Shown here: piece by piece, positions 35,504-45,625 of the stretch
Layout of the letters: each line of letters begins with the position of its first letter
Numbering within the stretch: the stretch's first letter is position 1
From: Platycnemis pennipes
Lineage: Eukaryota; Arthropoda; Insecta; Odonata; Platycnemididae
Assembly: GCA_933228895.1 (NCBI GenBank)
Contig: OW121852.1
Span: forward strand, 62,786,872 to 62,850,871
Length of the DNA stretch: 64,000 nt
Direction: 5' to 3'
Notes under the pieces: generated by a model
What the model was told of the DNA's origin: nothing
Databases searched by the model: none
Seen by the model: the letters and a program-made list of their open reading frames with translations, nothing else
Program-made: the position numbers and the translations under genes

Positions 35504-35580
35504 CGACTTACGACTTGCCGACTTATTACGACTTGCCGACTCATTACGACTTGCCGACTTATTACGACTTGCCGACCGAC
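35504..35580 (+). repeat. 18-bp minisatellite, about four units
   Basis: The unit ACTTATTACGACTTGCCG recurs at 35521, 35539 (one change) and 35557, preceded by a shortened 15-bp unit. It is tandem and in phase. Confidence 0.9.
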
Positions 35581-35826
35581 ATTTTATCCATCGAGTAACG
35601 CCTGTCAAAGTTCATTTCACCAGCAAAAGTCGCGTGCATTTGTAAACATCATGACAAATTTTATTATAAATGTATATCCATTAGATGAGTTAAATTTTCT
35701 CTCAACCTCGAGATTGTAGTTACAGTATTAAGCTACTTGGTAACTTAAATATGGCATGCAACCTTATAGCATTTTAGGAGTACGTAGCCTTCCCTCGTTG
35801 CTCATTATTTTAATTCATTATTTCTT

Positions 35827-36155
35827 TGGGGATCGGGTTGGTGTGGTGGCTAGGGTACTGGCCTCCCATCCCGAGGGCCCGGGTTCAATTCCCGGTAGTG
35901 GCGGATTTTTCAGTGGAAAACCGGTGCCCACTTGAGTGCCTAGTGGAGGGTATTTCAAGTTCAACACTCCGTCCGTCGGATGGGACGTAAGCCGTGGTCC
36001 CCTTGGCGCCTTTCGTAAAGAGTAGGTTTCTCTCCACCCTTTCCTCCGTTCCCTGAAAACTCCTACCATTACCCAAATTACCCACCTATCGTAAAAAGGC
36101 GCAAATGACCTCAGCTGTCGGACGCCTCCCCTGAATAACCGACCAACCAACCATT
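35827..36155 (+). repeat. tRNA-derived SINE, full-length reference copy
   Basis: Box A TGGTGGCTAGGGTACTGG (35844-35861) and box B GGTTCAATTCC (35882-35892) form the tRNA-like head. Body blocks follow: TTCAAGTTCAACACTCCGTC, CGTCGGATGGGACGTAAGCC, CCCCTTGGCGCCTTTCG, GGTTTCTCTCCACCC, CTATCGTAAAAAGGCGCAAA and TGACCTCAGCTGTCGG. The 3' end carries ACCAACCAACC-type repeats. It is the most complete member and defines the family at about 320 bp. Pol III promoter elements look intact. Confidence 0.9.
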
Positions 36156-37038
36156 ATTTCTTTGACTGGACCCTTAATATTTATTACGCTCGAGATGTGA
36201 TTTGGATTCATAGTGAAAGAACAGTCTTTACTTATTTAAGTCTATCGCTTACTAATATGAAATTTTAAGTGATGTGCTTCCATATCAGCGAAGATGGAAT
36301 AGTTAGGAGGCTTTGAAAAAATTTCCACTAAGCTCTGGTTTTTGGTGGAATCCTTTGGCTAAAGAACTCAAAAAGATACTTAAAAACGCCACGCACCATG
36401 TTGAATGCTTCGTTCTTCTTCCGGGTTCTCGTTTTTTCAAATAAGCCTTCTCTCCTTTAGGGTTTTTTTACTGGGTTCATATCGATCTGCAGACGTTTCT
36501 AGGATGAGGAAAGGAACTGCCGTCACGCAAATCGAGGGATAACCCCAAACAAAGCGAAGACCTTCAGCAACAAATGGTCTCGGATTCTTTCAAGGCAACA
36601 CCTCGCCATGCATATGAATGCGACCACTCGAGAAAGTGAATCGGGCAAGTCGTCAATAAAACGAATTTCGACCTTTGATCAAGCGCAGGCGGGTTTAACA
36701 GAAAGGGATTCAGTGGAAGTCGCTCGTGCGACACGGAATTCGCATCATTCCCATGGTGGAAGCGGCACTTAATTCAAAGGGAAGGCCATTCCACGAGACT
36801 GCGTACTCTGGGTAATAAAATGAAATCATCCTCAGTAATACTTTCTTCTCCTCCCTATTCATCTCATTCTTCTCTTCTTTCCCTCTTCCATACTTTCATC
36901 GCCTCTCCCTTTGTTGAACGTGAATTCTCGTTCGTTTCACCATTCCTGGCAAAGACGGTAACATAAATACATACGTCAATTTGTGGGATTAAATTAAAAT
37001 ATACGAGTTATACTGTTCCCTTATTTTTCAATCCATAC
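36156..37038. other. No recognisable feature
   Basis: Moderate GC at 36480-36800 without an open frame over 60 codons. I recognise no repeat. Confidence 0.5.
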
Positions 37039-37100
37039 TGATACACAACACGTATTTCAACACCTAAAGTGTCATCATCAAGTGTACTCTGAGTTACAAC
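37039..37100 (-). ncRNA. Hammerhead-like motif (degenerate), minus strand
   Basis: On the minus strand: outer stem TACAC/GTGTA, TTGATGATGACAC, a short loop, GTGTTGAAA, then TACGTG. Stem II pairs GACAC with GTGTT. The element order equals that of 13641-13693 and 37428, but both stems differ in sequence and still pair. Confidence 0.35.
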
Positions 37101-37338
37101 ATCCAAAGGTATTTATGCATTGGTATAAAAAGGAGAGAAAATAGACCAATATGGTAGGGAGCAGTAAAGATGTTAGGGTGCCCTTAATGGTGAATAACAG
37201 GGGGAGTAGTGATAGGTGACGTTCCGGAGGATTAGAGTGTGTCCTAAGGGAGTATAGGGGATCCTTGTTAAATGTTGATTCAGGTGGAGGATGAAGGGGG
37301 AGGGAGTAGTAGCTTGTCAGCTGGAGAAAGATATAATG

Positions 37339-37692
37339 GAGGAGTAAACCTCAAATTCCAGATAGTTTAAAATTTCTCCTCTTTTTGTACTTATGTATAA
37401 ATACTTTTGAATGTTGTAACGGAGTAGACCTGATGGTGACGCTTTGAAGGCGTTGAAACTCGTATTGTGTATAAGTGTACATTAAAAATAAGTGGACAGT
37501 AAAACCTCAAAAACCTAAAAAAGAGGAGTAAACCTCAAATTTCAGGTAATTTTAAAGTTTCTCCTCTTTTTGTACTTATGTATAAATACTTTTGAATTTT
37601 GCAACGGAGTAGACATGATGGTGACGCTTTGAAGGCGTTGAAACGCGTATTGTGTGTAAGTGTACATTAAAAATAAGTGGACAGTAAAACTC
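37339..37692 (+). repeat. 184-bp tandem dimer with hammerhead-like motif in each unit
   Basis: Unit 1 (37339-37522) and unit 2 (37523-37692) align at a period of 184 bp with few differences. Each contains TTTCTCCTCTTTTTGTACTT, then TGATGGTGACGC, a 7-nt loop, GCGTTGAAAC, and CTCGTA or GCGCGTA, then AAGTGTACATTAAAAATAAG. Stem GACGC/GCGTT is kept in both. Compared with a hammerhead core (CUGAUGA...GAAAC), the A9 position is G in both units, and C3 is A in unit 2. Short tandem units with such a motif are the layout of animal retrozymes, but activity here looks unlikely. Confidence 0.6.
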
Positions 37693-37915
37693 GTGCATTT
37701 TTAATTAAATTCTGAAATTCTGTTTCACCACGTTATCGTGGAATTTATCCAGGTTGAGCCTTTACCAGTGAGAAATAACAACGGAAAAACCATCTCGCCA
37801 CTGCGTTAGCATTCACATTAGCTTTCTTCCACCCTCTTTGAATGAGTCAAACTTTCCTTTTCCCCCCAGATCCACCTCCCTCTCCCCCAAAGGCTTCCCT
37901 TTCTGACCCACTCAC

Positions 37916-38129
37916 CCTTGTTCCGTCATTATTCTCGCTCGAACCGACTCCCTTGGGAGTTTGGGATGTTTTTTCTCTGCTTCTTTGGGGAGCGGGACCT
38001 TTCTTCTCCTGCACAAACTTTCGGACTTTCGGAGATGTGGAGGCGTGCTCATCATATTCCGTCGGTTTGAGGGTTGCTTCTCGGACCTCTTCGGAGGTTT
38101 TGACTTCCTTCTCGCTTCTTTGCCAGGTG
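37916..38129 (-). CDS. Candidate internal exon, K/E/S-rich (unproven)
   Basis: On the minus strand, GTTCTGACTATTCAG (AG at 38143) and then CACACTCCTGTAG (AG at 38130) precede an open stretch. That stretch ends in CAAGG, followed by the strong donor GTGAGT (37915-37910). A branch-point-like TTCTGAC sits just upstream. The frame reads WQRSEKEVKTSEEVREATLK and continues with S, K, P and E-rich sequence (about 71 residues). No domain is recognised; it looks like a disordered region. The longer frame 37847-38326 is open for 159 codons around it. The exon is 214 bp if the nearer acceptor is used. The product is unknown. A chance coincidence of sites in a GC-rich patch is quite possible. Confidence 0.3.
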
Positions 38130-38779
38130 CTACAGGAGTGTGCTGAATAGTCAGAACGAGGGATGGGTAGATGGGTGTAAGGAGTCGACACTTGGGTAAA
38201 AGAGGACGGTAGTGAAGTTCTGATTCGTTGAGTGGGAGTTTTTATTAGGAAATAACATGAGTTCTCACTATGTGAAAAAGTTTTCAATACACGACGATGG
38301 AACTTAAAAAATACTAACTTAAACATTCACGCTTTATTTTGAGAATACCTGCGATATTTTTAACACTGCGATGTCGTGAACTTTTATTTTACATAGTTTA
38401 TTTATTTTCTAAGGTTTTAAACCCTCTTTATTAGATAATGTACATCTCCAACCCTCTTCCTCCAGCCTCTCACAAAACAATCCCTCATTCTCTTCTCTAT
38501 CAACAGCCTTTAAAAATAAAAAAACATTCAACAATTAACAGAGAAATTAAATTAAATGTTGAATTAAAAGATTAATTCAACAAAGAAACATTTCATTCAA
38601 AGCATCAAAATAAAAACATAATTCGCATCTAAAAGAAAGAAATCAACCATATGCAAACAAATGAAATCACTCTTATATTTAGGGTATGGCACGTCGTTAC
38701 AACATATTAGAGTCATTATCAAGAAGACCTCGTCATTAATGTCATTATCAAGGTCTTCTCTTTTTTATCCAGTTACACA
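38130..38779. other. No recognisable feature; small inverted repeat at 38710-38762
   Basis: AT-rich. GTCATTATCAAG occurs twice (about 38712 and 38740), flanking AAGACCT/AGGTCTT inverted blocks that could form a hairpin. Confidence 0.45.
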
Positions 38780-39030
38780 ATATCAATAGCCAGCAATTCT
38801 TAGATTATTTTGACGCATGTCTCTACTCGGTTTTCTTACCAGCTAACGTCTTAATTTTCACATTACTCTTCCATTTCGTATACTTAACAACTTTCTTTAT
38901 ATATCTCATGTAAGACCTTCCTTTTCCCTCTTCCCATTTGTCCTTCGAATATAGTCTTCATCGGGCCGTCATGTATCAAGATACGGCCAATTAAGTAGTG
39001 CAACCTTCTTTTGAAAGTGTTCAACACTTT
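38780..39030 (-). pseudogene. RTE-like LINE 3' fragment
   Basis: The plus strand carries CAGCAATTCTTAGATTATTT, then AAGACCTTCCTTTTCC (GRPR block on the minus strand), CTTCATCGGGCCGTCATG, TCAAGATACGGCCAATTAAG and CTTCTTTTGAAAGTGTTCA. These are in the same order as the copy at 45272. Heavily diverged and frame-broken. Confidence 0.8.
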
Positions 39031-39313
39031 TCATGGTATTAACACATTAGCATTATTAACATTAGCATTATCATCTGCATCCTCTATTAAGATTTTCAAT
39101 GATTTATTCCAACAACATAGATAACAATTTTGTTTTTTACTTCATCATGAAGATCATTGTGAACTATTTTTCCAATTCTAGGCAGCGGTATACGCATAAA
39201 TTATTATTACTGTAGAACCAAACCTGAAGTATATGTATCGCACCATTAAGCATTATTTTTCCAATAGTATTCGTATTGAATAATTGATCTAATTTGCATC
39301 TTCAATAATCACA

Positions 39314-40181
39314 CTGGCTTCATAATTGCAATCTTATCCTGATATTTTCTTTCGTTTGTTTTCCATTAACGACTCTCTGGCCAAATGTTTGATCAAAATA
39401 TGGATTGCAAAATTTTTTATATTACGTATATTTATATCACAGAAATCAACGTCTCCGATTACCAATCAGGCAATTTACTTCAGAACGACATAATTCTTAT
39501 TTTTAAACCCTTCACTGCTTGCTTCTCACATCAAAAGAGTTTTTCCTTTCCTGTTATTCCCAGTCTCCTTTCCTTTGACAAGTGTTTTCACCAGACCTTC
39601 ACGCCTCATGATGTTTCTGATTAGGTTATTCTTTTCTGTTTTTCAGAATTTTTATTAGACATTTCGGCTTAAATATGAAGTGAGTGATTAAAAATAGACG
39701 CATAGGATAAGACAAATTGCGGCATTAATAGAGAAGAACTGAGGAAGGGAATTGTTTAAAGAGTTTATATGTGCTACTGAAAAGGAGGATTTCAGGGAAT
39801 GTATTATTTTCATAATAATTTCGAATAAATTTAGTATAAAATTTTGTGAACGAAAAGGTTATCACCGTCCTGTTTGATTATGATCGGCGCGCGTGAGTCG
39901 ATGTTATTGGCTGTCATGAAAATCACAAAGCAATGAGATGCCGGCGACAAACTCGGTGTGTTTGCTCCCCGGCGGATATATCAATTGTTCCTCATCGAGA
40001 TGAGTGATAAAATGCTACGGTAAATGGATCTCTGGCTACCTCACTCCAGCGCTGTTGGCGTGGATGCAATCATTACCTAAGCAACGCTGGAAAAATGAGC
40101 GCGAAATTGCTGGCTTCATAATTGCAATCTTATCCTGATGTTTGCTTTCGTTTGTTTTCCATTAACGACTCTCTGGCCAAA
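39314..40181 (+). repeat. Segment bounded by 72-bp direct repeats
   Basis: CTGGCTTCATAATTGCAATC starts a 72-bp block at 39314-39385 that recurs at 40110-40181 with two mismatches and ends GACTCTCTGGCCAAA. The 724 bp between them include a decayed LINE fragment (39538-39665) and a GC-richer stretch (39880-40110). It could be a segmental duplication, a very short-LTR (TRIM-like) element or a partly deleted duplication. I saw no primer-binding site. Confidence 0.75.
39538..39665 (-). pseudogene. RTE-like LINE fragment, very decayed
   Basis: CCTTTCCTGTTATTCCCAG, GACAAGTGTTTTCACCAGAC, CTCATGATGTTTCTGATTAG and GTTTTTCAGAATTTTTATTA align in order with the GKVNG...LIGHILRH...LKTIKRR section of the LINE at 45272 (reverse strand). 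Confidence 0.6.
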
Positions 40182-42294
40182 GGAAAAAAAATCAGAAATA
40201 AACACACATGGAATTTTGATCAATCAAAATACATTATGGTCTTTTATTCGTCCCATGATTGAAAAATACATTCCCTTCTCCTAATCCAGAATCGTTCTAA
40301 ATTAAAATTGATGCAAAGCTTGATTGCATTTGCATTTAGAGGGACCAACAAAGAAATTTGCTTTTCCGAAACTATTTCAATTCCTACAAATAGTGCTGGG
40401 AAAGAGACATAGTCTGTTTCTTTTGCCCTAGGACTCAGTGAAATGAAACGTATATTTTTTCTATTTTGTTTTGTGATTAGTCCTGATGGTATTACGGTAG
40501 ATTGATTAGAGTCGCAGCTGCGATGCAAATTTATATCATTCCATCAATAAGCATTGCCATGCTTATTTTTTTCGGCACAAGGATATAGTTTCGAATTCAG
40601 CTTGTAATGATGGCCTTATCGGACACGCTAAATGGTCTAAAAGCCAGTAAGACAAGAAAAAAATTCCGGATTGGGTATGGAATTAGGTTTGGCTAGATAG
40701 TGCATACATACTTTGTAAACTCAGCAGTTGGAACATCTCAAAAGATAATCGCTAGAGGTTTCACTTTTAAACGCGATTCTATATTGGTTTTTATTTTCCC
40801 GTAAATAACTGTCCGATTACCGCCAAGTGTTATGTTTAATGGCGTTTGATTTGTTTATTTTTATATTTTACCATTGTTCTTCATCCTTGCCTCGTTACAC
40901 GTGGTAGGTGACTGTCACATGGTGAATCAATCGAGTTGACTGAGTTTTCCCGAATCCCCCACCCATATATTTCTCATTCCTTCTGCAGACTACATTGGTG
41001 AGCACAGTACTGTAGGTAAGTTCATGGAGTAGACACTGACAAAATAACGTTTCAGTGGAGTGAGTTTGAAGAAAATTCATTTTTTTTGAATTTATATACA
41101 CTGCACCTGTCGAAATAAACCCTTTCTGTTGAAAAAATGGAAGTAACTAAGAAAGTATTATTTTGAAAAAATCAAATATTTTCCTTCGCTATTTCGTTCC
41201 ACCTTTGAATATTCATTCCATTGGTAGATGGTTGAAACTTATTAAGGCGAACGCAAAAGCATCCTTTCTCATCTTTTCTGGTTCCACGCATTTGGTTACA
41301 ATTAACAAAGTTTTTCATGAGCTTTGGAGATTTTCCTCCTCGTTTTATCCCCGCAGAGTGCCTTTGAGGTCCAAAAGAGAGCCTTCCTTTTGAAATAGCC
41401 GTTTACTTGCAGTTTTACTTATATTGGTGAGTAGACAGTCAAATGTACTAGCACTGTTTATGATAGCTAGATAAAAAAGGAATTCAGGAATCAGAGTCTA
41501 GTATAATACGCACATAGTATAATAATAAAATCTAGTATAATTCGCAGGAGTTCTTAATATATTTCTAACGCCATATGTATACATATCAGCTTCGAATTAA
41601 CTTAAGAGGTTTAGCATAATTTTTTATTGCGTTTCGATAGTAACTCCCATCCTAGTACCTCTATGAAACTTGTAATACTAATGCAATTAGTATTTGCGAT
41701 AAATATGATGGTATTATTTTTAGCTAAACCGCGAGGGTAGGTACTACGAGAGTAAACGCAATGTCAGTGCTGAATAATCGGCTTGATGGCCGCAGAACAG
41801 AGGGAGGAAAGTTGGAAGTGGTTGGATTCCTTCAACTGTTCCCCTTCGGGAAATCCAATCAAAGACACCTGAGCGACTCCCCTGACGGAGTGGTCTTTCT
41901 ACAAAAGGTTCCCCCCTCCCCACACCCCGTCGCAACCACTCATTCCCTCCGAAGCCTTTTCACCAATTCTGAGGGCACACGCCCTCCTGGGGCCTCTCCG
42001 GCACAAATCCCCGCGCGTCAAACTCTGTGTGGAGGGTCCTTTTGACGCGTCACGCCCGGCCGCCGTACTCGGGAGGTGACGCCCCATCAACTCCCGCCTA
42101 CGGGGAACGAACTCCTTCCTCCACATTTACCGGAACGCCGTCTTTGGCGTCCCACCGAGAGGGGAGATGACTGGAGACAAATATCTTTCGATCCATCGAT
42201 CCTAAATTGGAGCGATACCCCATTTCAACGCACATAACATTCCATATAGTTTCATTTCGTTACTTACGCTCAATTAAGACGATTATGACTCAGT
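40182..42294. other. Unannotated DNA; GC-rich island at 41740-42180
   Basis: 40182-41740 is AT-rich, with open frames up to 94 codons and no motif. The island at 41740-42180 holds overlapping frames on both strands (94 codons plus at 41761-42045, 75 codons minus). The composition is CpG-rich, but no conserved protein block is seen. Confidence 0.4.
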
Positions 42295-42860
42295 TTCACA
42301 CACATTATGAACAAGGCAATCATCATCATCAGAATTTATCATTGCGTACATAAGCAGGATGGGGTTGGTGTGATGGCTAGAGTACTGGCTTCCCATCCAG
42401 AGGGCCTGGGTTCGATTCCGGATCGACCGTGATTTAACGTTTTCATGTCGGTCCCCACTAGAATGCCGTATTGGGAGTACTTCGAGTTCAGTAAACCGTT
42501 CGTCAGATGGTACGTAATCGAGTAGACCCCTTGGTGCCTTTCGGCCATTCACACACATTATGAACACGACAATCATCATCATCAGAATTTATCATTGCGT
42601 ACATAAGCAGGATGGGGTTGGTGTGAAGGCTAGAGTACTGGCTTCCCATCCAGAGGGCCTGGGTTCGATTCCGGATCGACCGTGATTTTACGTTTTCATG
42701 ACGGTCTCCATCAGAATGCCATGTTGGGAGTACTTCGAGTTCAGTACACCGTTCGTCAGATAGTTCGTAATCGAGTAGACCCCTTGGTGCCTTTCGGCCA
42801 ATGTCGACGCCGGATTTTTCTCCTCCCTTCCTTCACATCCTGAAAATTTTCCAACGGCTT
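42295..42860 (+). repeat. Tandemly duplicated tRNA-derived SINE (253-bp unit)
   Basis: The segment 42295-42547 is repeated at 42548-42800 with few differences. Each unit has TTCACACACATTATGAACA, ATC triplets, and a SINE head with TGATGGCTAGAGTACTGG (or AAGGC) and GGTTCGATTCC (box B at 42409-42419 in unit 1). The first SINE body is cut at the duplication junction; the second continues to about 42860. High similarity including flanking non-SINE DNA means a local duplication after insertion, not two insertions. Confidence 0.9.
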
Positions 42861-43739
42861 GATAGATATTATAGAATTCACCAAGATGGCATTAAAAATG
42901 TTATGTAGCTTTAAGCCTACTTGCTATCCCTGTATGAAATTCTAAGTGTGTAGCGCATAAATGCAATTGAATCGTGAATTTCGAAATGGGCTCATCTCAT
43001 ATTTTTTTAATATGTTTGTAGGAAGCACAAAAATCTGAATTTATATAAAAGTATTTGCACTAATAGCGCGGTTTTTTCTCTAAAACTGCTATATTGCTAT
43101 ATATATGAAATATCTTGCTCATAAAACTTCCACATCAACGTCTATACATACACATGAAACAGAAAAATTCCATTTTCAAAATATTCCGAGAGTAGCCCTA
43201 TGCGAAAGTCATGATTCAATTCTTTCAGACATTTATTTTCATGTTAGGCCCGCAGACAAAAATATTCATGATTTGAGCGATTTCTCTTCGGCATTATCTT
43301 AACCTGAGAAGGGAGGCTGTAACTTAAATGAAGTCTTTGCGTTCGACGAAAATTGAAAATTAAGGAGATTCGACGATAAACATGAGTTGGCGAAATTTTA
43401 GAATGGATAGGTTGTGACATTTAATTCCATGTAGGGATAGTTAAGGGGGGGAAATACTGCAGTAATAATCATATTTTTCACCCCTCTCGATGCCAAAGTT
43501 TCATCCCTCCCTGTCACCACCTTAGTCAAAATACATCCCCCCAATACCATCCCTCAAGAGACTCTCGCCAACTTAGGACCGTATATCCACTTTCCTTGCC
43601 TTGTTACTACTTCCTCCTCCTCCAAGAAAACTTCTACCCCTGCACCAAGCGTGTAACTTTCTAGCCACCGACAAACGGGGAGCAAAGCGGTAATTACGGC
43701 AGACGAGGTCCCCGGAGGCGAAGGTACCCACGAAGGATA
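42861..43739. other. No recognisable feature
   Basis: AT-rich to 43440, then C-rich. I recognise no gene. Confidence 0.5.
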
Positions 43740-44270
43740 AAGAGAGAGAGAGAGGCAGGAGGAAAAGGGACCCGTAAGGCCCTGGAAGGGGAGAGCCCTT
43801 CCCGGCACGCACCCCTGTCTCCCACCCCCTGTCTCAGCCGCAGCAGCCTTCCTCCTTAATTACTTCTCCCAGCGAGCGCATTCGGCTCCGGAGCGGAACG
43901 GCCCGCAGAAGGGCGAGGAAGGAAGGACACGTGGAGAAGACGTCCGCTTCCTCTCCATCCCTCTTCATTTGCCATCTTTTCCCACGGTCAAAGCGGGCGG
44001 GGGGGGACGGGGGGGAGGTACGGGGGGGGAGGGGGGGGGGGGGGGACGGGATGGGGGGGGGGGGGTTGGTGGGGGGGGGGAGAGCTGGTGAAGACGCTGG
44101 ATGGGGGTGGGTTAGGAACTACTCTTTCCCTCTCTCTCTCTCTCTCCACCCTTGCCGAAATCTCCTGGGGATCCCGACTCAGCCACTCAACCCCTGGACC
44201 TGTCGACAACGGTGCTGCCGCTCCTGGGGGCATCGATGCTTGATTCCCGACGACTGTTGGGGTGGGGGGT
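43740..44270. other. GC-rich island with long G runs and CT microsatellite
   Basis: AGAGAGAGAGAGAG at 43741-43754. G runs of 7-15 bases, separated by one to four bases, fill 43993-44091. A CT microsatellite lies at about 44128-44147. The G-run tract is a strong G-quadruplex candidate on the plus strand. Long frames across it (poly-G and poly-P) are artefacts of composition. Confidence 0.8.
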
Positions 44271-44350
44271 GCGATGGCTTTTAGTGAGCGGTCTGAGCAC
44301 TCGGCTACGGATGTGCGGGTCCAGGGATGCGATCCGCGTGGCGCCTGGCT
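44271..44350 (+). repeat. tRNA-like module (diverged SINE head)
   Basis: AGTGAGCGGTCTGAGCACTC resembles a box A region, and GGGATGCGATCC 30 bp later resembles box B. The known SINE body does not follow clearly. Weak call. Confidence 0.35.
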
Positions 44351-45271
44351 TCACCTCCCGCAAAAGAAAAAGGGACGACATTCTCGCTGTGTTAGTCGCT
44401 GTTAAGGAGGTTGGCTCGCGACTGCTTGAGTCAAGCTGTCTAAGGAATCTTATTAATTTAAGTACGAGTATATGCCTGCTAAGTGATCCTTACTTCACAA
44501 AGAAAATTACCTAAGCTATTGAAAGTCATAAGTATCACAAGAAATACGATGGAAAGTCGAAGGATTTATTTTTTATGATAATTTTAATCAGCTCGACGAT
44601 GGAGTCAATTCAATATTTACGTTACTGAAATAAATTCATGACTCAATGAATTTACTAATGTATAACACTAGAATATTACTATCAAAGGTTATGTTATAAT
44701 ATTTTTCTGAAATATTCTTTAATATCTCATTAGTAATGATATTATTCCTACGCCATACATTTTGGCTAGAGCGACCGCAGCGCCACTTGAAGTCAACTAA
44801 CGCATTTCGTCTGCTATAAGCGCAGTAATTGGTTGATTTAGCGAAAAATACGATGGGTTGATGCCTTTTTTTCGTGTCATTTTATTCCTTATGACATTAC
44901 GCATAAAATATCAGTTTTTAGCAAAAATGACACTATGGTATTTTTAAACGTTATATTTCCATGTGATGGCCCTTCTCGCCGTTAATCGTATGTAATTTGA
45001 AATGCAATTTGTGCAAAAAGGAGTATGGGTTGGTATAATTATCTTTACTTTATTAGATACAGGAACCTTAGTTCCATAAGTGCTGAAAATATAAAAAAAA
45101 TGACGACTTTCACTTTTCGGATCAACCTCCTTAAGAGGCCGCACTTGTATTACGCAACCTTAAAGGGAAATGAGAGGCAGGGCCAGTTGTTACAGTGAAC
45201 TTTCTATTGTTAGAGACGTGTCCTTCTATCCCTCCGTTATGTTGGGATAATAATATAAATATCGTTTTCTT
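44351..45271. other. No recognisable feature
   Basis: AT-rich sequence without motifs. Confidence 0.5.
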
Positions 45272-45625
45272 CCATCATCATCAAGGGTCAACAATCCTAG
45301 GATTGGTTTGACGCAGCCCTCCACTCGATTCTTCTATCGGCCAACCTCTTCATATTAACGTATTTCCTCTCTTTCACGTCCTTTACGACTTGTTCTATAT
45401 AATTCATACGAGGCCTGCCTTTTCCATTCTTCCCGTTCACTTTTTCTCCGACAATTTTCTTCATCAGGCCATCGTGTCTTAAGATGTGGCCGATTAAGTT
45501 GTCCCGTCTTCTTTTTATAGTTTTCAGCAGACTTCTCTTTTCTCCCACTCTTATTAGGACTTCTTCATTTGTCACTCGGTCGATCCATTTTATCTTCATC
45601 TCTTCCATACATAAGGAATTTATAT
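45272..45625 (-). pseudogene. RTE-like LINE, best-preserved C-terminal fragment
   Basis: The minus-strand frame is open from the block MEEMKIKWIDRVTNEEVLIR (about 45609) through VGEKRSLLKTIKRRRDNLIG, HILRHDGLMKKIVGEKVNGK, NGKGRPRMNYIEQVVKDV and KERKYVNMKRLADRRIEWRA to a stop at 45297. This is the C-terminal tail of an endonuclease/RT polyprotein. The 3' UTR is very short, with AATCCTAGGATTGTTGACCC and CAT/ATG repeats at 45272-45283. A short UTR with a trinucleotide tail fits the RTE clade. The clade is inferred. The 5' end is truncated just upstream of the KIKW block. Confidence 0.9.

Noticed and set aside
37339..37692. CRISPR-like or LTR interpretation of the 184-bp repeats
   Set aside because: Only two direct units without spacers, in a eukaryotic context, with no LTR termini, primer-binding site or polypurine tract.
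42357..42547. tRNA gene suggested by GGTTCGATTCC and a box A
   Set aside because: The same head recurs with a common non-tRNA body across the window, and no complete cloverleaf forms; it is a SINE.
43988..44233. Proline-rich protein (minus) or glycine-rich protein (plus)
   Set aside because: Direct translation of G and C runs, not a coding signal.
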